From: Prevotella sp.
Lineage (GTDB): Bacteria; Bacteroidota; Bacteroidia; Bacteroidales; Bacteroidaceae
Reading direction: 5' to 3'
Length of the DNA: 51,378 bases
Assembly (NCBI GenBank): GCA_017475265.1
Contig: JAFVFY010000012.1
Location: 1 to 51,378 of the forward strand
The notes under the pieces: model-generated
Told to the model about the DNA's origin: nothing
Database searches by the model: none
The model's input: only the letters and a program-made list of their open reading frames with translations
Translations under genes and position numbers: made by a program
In this document: positions 50,228 to 51,378 of the stretch, in pieces
Numbering within the stretch: position 1 is the first letter of the stretch
Layout: every line of letters begins with the position of its first letter

Positions 50228-50259
50228 TTTGCAGGAAGTCCCTATTCTTCATACTTTTG
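50228..50259 (+). promoter_or_regulatory. Promoter of the 93-residue secreted protein
   Basis: TTTG (50228-50231), 20 bases, TACTTTTG (50252-50259). Confidence 0.82.
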
Positions 50260-50297
50260 CAGCCGAGAATTCTCATTAACTTTTAAAACACAAAAGT

Positions 50298-50579
50298 ATG
50301 AAAAAACTAATTTTTGCCGCGCTGCTGCTTGTAGGCAGCACCCGTCATAGTGTCGGCAACTATTGTGTGAACGACCAGGTGTTGACCGCTTTCCCCCAGG
50401 CCAATCAATCGAATCTTGTGCTTTTCAGGGCTGCAAACAGCATTACAGTATCACAGAATTTCATCATTCCTGCCAATGTTCACGTGGTTTTCGACGCGCC
50501 GACGGTCATCATCAATCCACAATTCATTTGTCCTGTGGGTGCATCATTTGAGATACGCAATGAAGGCTGCGAGCTATAG
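50298..50579 (+). CDS. Small secreted protein, 93 residues
   Basis: A signal peptide (MKKLIFAALLLVGSTRHSVG) is followed by a short repetitive beta region (ITVSQNFIIPANVHVVFD, VIINPQFICPVGASFEI). The end, ICPVGASFEIRNEGCEL, resembles the end of the papain-like protein at 34505 (IIPTGCVFEIEEGQVC). The family was not recognised. It has its own promoter and the TTTGTTACA repeats upstream, so it is probably strongly regulated. Confidence 0.75.
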   Translation: MKKLIFAALLLVGSTRHSVGNYCVNDQVLTAFPQANQSNLVLFRAANSITVSQNFIIPANVHVVFDAPTVIINPQFICPVGASFEIRNEGCEL

Positions 50580-50617
50580 AGAATGTTAAAAACGCTATAA
50601 CTACAGGAAAAACTTCT

Positions 50618-50625
50618 TATCTTTG
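50618..50625 (+). promoter_or_regulatory. -7 element of the last gene
   Basis: TATCTTTG, 30 bases before the ATG at 50656. No clear -33 box is visible. Confidence 0.5.
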
Positions 50626-50655
50626 CATAATATAAAGACATATACAACAACCAAT

Positions 50656-51378
50656 ATGAAAAACAACAACATTTTTTTATCTGCTTTTCTGCTTGTCATC
50701 CCCTTCTGCGTGGTGGCTCAGGAAGAGATGTTCCCCACGGGTACAGTGTGGAAAGAGGTGAGAGAGGAATTTTACGATTCAAGGCATCCGGAATACCATA
50801 CGCCCATGGATACGCTGATGGCCCATGTTTTCGAGATAGGACCAGATACGATTATAGGCCAGAATACATACAAGCAAGTGTTCAAGGACGATGCCCCATG
50901 GGACTGCGTCATCCGCGAGGAGGATGGTTGCGTGTGGATGCTGGCCGATGGGTACGCGGAGGAGTTCAAGCTCTACGACTTCAACTGGGATGGCCGTGAC
51001 ACCATCGTGACGCAGTTCCTGCGTGAGCAGGACCGCTATGCCTCGTGGGTGGCTCCAGAAGATGACCTCTTCCCTCTGGATGCGCTCAGAACAGAGCAGG
51101 GAGTGCAAATTGCCAGCAATTTTTGCCGTATTATCATACGTAATTTAGGCTGTGTCGCCGACTTGAATCGCAGGCATTGCCTGTTGGCACACAGGATGAT
51201 GTATAACGAGCCTCCAGGCCTGTTGTTCTATAGAGTGCTATGGCTGAAGAAGAACGGTAAGGAAGTGTACCGATATTACGGAAAAGACGAGTGGATGTGT
51301 GACATGGAATCTATAAGCAGTGTTGAATCGGTTGCTGCCGATAATACAGACCGGCACGAAGGGCTTTATGACCTGCAG
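50656..51378 (+). CDS. Secreted protein related to the one at 33446; 3' end outside window
   Basis: At least 241 residues. Signal peptide (MKNNNIFLSAFLLVIPFCVV, ending AQ). The body (FEIGPDTIIGQNTYKQVF, GCVWMLADGYAEEFKLYDFN) matches the family of the 33446 protein. The window ends at GLYDLQ, where the YDLQG-type C-terminal tail is expected to begin, so only a few dozen codons are probably missing. Function unknown. Confidence 0.8.
   Translation, partial: MKNNNIFLSAFLLVIPFCVVAQEEMFPTGTVWKEVREEFYDSRHPEYHTPMDTLMAHVFEIGPDTIIGQNTYKQVFKDDAPWDCVIREEDGCVWMLADGYAEEFKLYDFNWDGRDTIVTQFLREQDRYASWVAPEDDLFPLDALRTEQGVQIASNFCRIIIRNLGCVADLNRRHCLLAHRMMYNEPPGLLFYRVLWLKKNGKEVYRYYGKDEWMCDMESISSVESVAADNTDRHEGLYDLQ

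Overview
The window looks like chromosome of a Prevotella-like member of the Bacteroidales. The evidence is: repeated promoters of the Bacteroidetes type (TTTG or TTG, 18-20 bases, TAnnTTTG); a giant SprA/Sov protein of the type IX secretion system (T9SS) and a protein with a type-A T9SS sorting tail; BspA-type leucine-rich repeats; dockerin-like tails on secreted proteins; and C-terminal tails beginning with a YDLQG or FDLQG motif. I saw no rRNA, tRNA, CRISPR array, prophage or recognisable transposase.

Layout. 1-2.8 kb: the 3' part of an M13 metallopeptidase that has lost its N-terminal part, next to a DUF234-type AAA ATPase. 3-5.4 kb: nadA and a MATE transporter. 5.4-11.3 kb: a 1679-residue C10 protease/BspA-repeat/dockerin protein and a small outer-membrane barrel. 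11.4-15.4 kb (minus): an M6 metalloprotease, a nitroreductase and a DUF4468 protein. 15.5-16.6 kb: an NrdJ-tail-like protein and folB. 16.6-24.6 kb: a hemerythrin-LuxR regulator, divergent from a porin, imelysin, di-heme oxidoreductase and CcsBA cluster that looks like one iron/cytochrome c unit. 24.6-25.6 kb: a gene-poor kilobase with a 279-base element of inverted structure. 25.6-32 kb: amidase, glmS, an MCE/MlaD protein, sufS, an ECF sigma factor and a membrane partner. 32.1-38.1 kb (minus): a run of secreted proteins (DUF3244, S74/T9SS-tail, papain-like, dockerin-half, SGNH). 38.3-50.2 kb: sprA between two inverted paralogous TPR-membrane-coiled-coil regulators. 50.2 kb to the end: small secreted proteins.

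The most unusual property is the number of small dispersed repeats, many of them inside genes without breaking the frame. They include 7-base tandem arrays of at least six unit types (based on CTCAACT, TTTTCAC, GGTTATT, ATGTTCA, AAATGAT and AACTATG), a GC-rich hairpin core flanked by CTCAACT arrays, CCCCTCTCC/GGAGAGGGG palindromes, and paired TTGCAA-centred palindromes. ccsBA alone carries five. In the M6 protease an array has pushed the second half of the dockerin out of frame, and one extra 7-base unit would restore it. This resembles palindromic elements living in Rickettsia genes and the heptamer repeats of cyanobacteria, and it is the best candidate here for something not yet described.

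All functions come from reading translations and motifs. No database search or alignment program was run.
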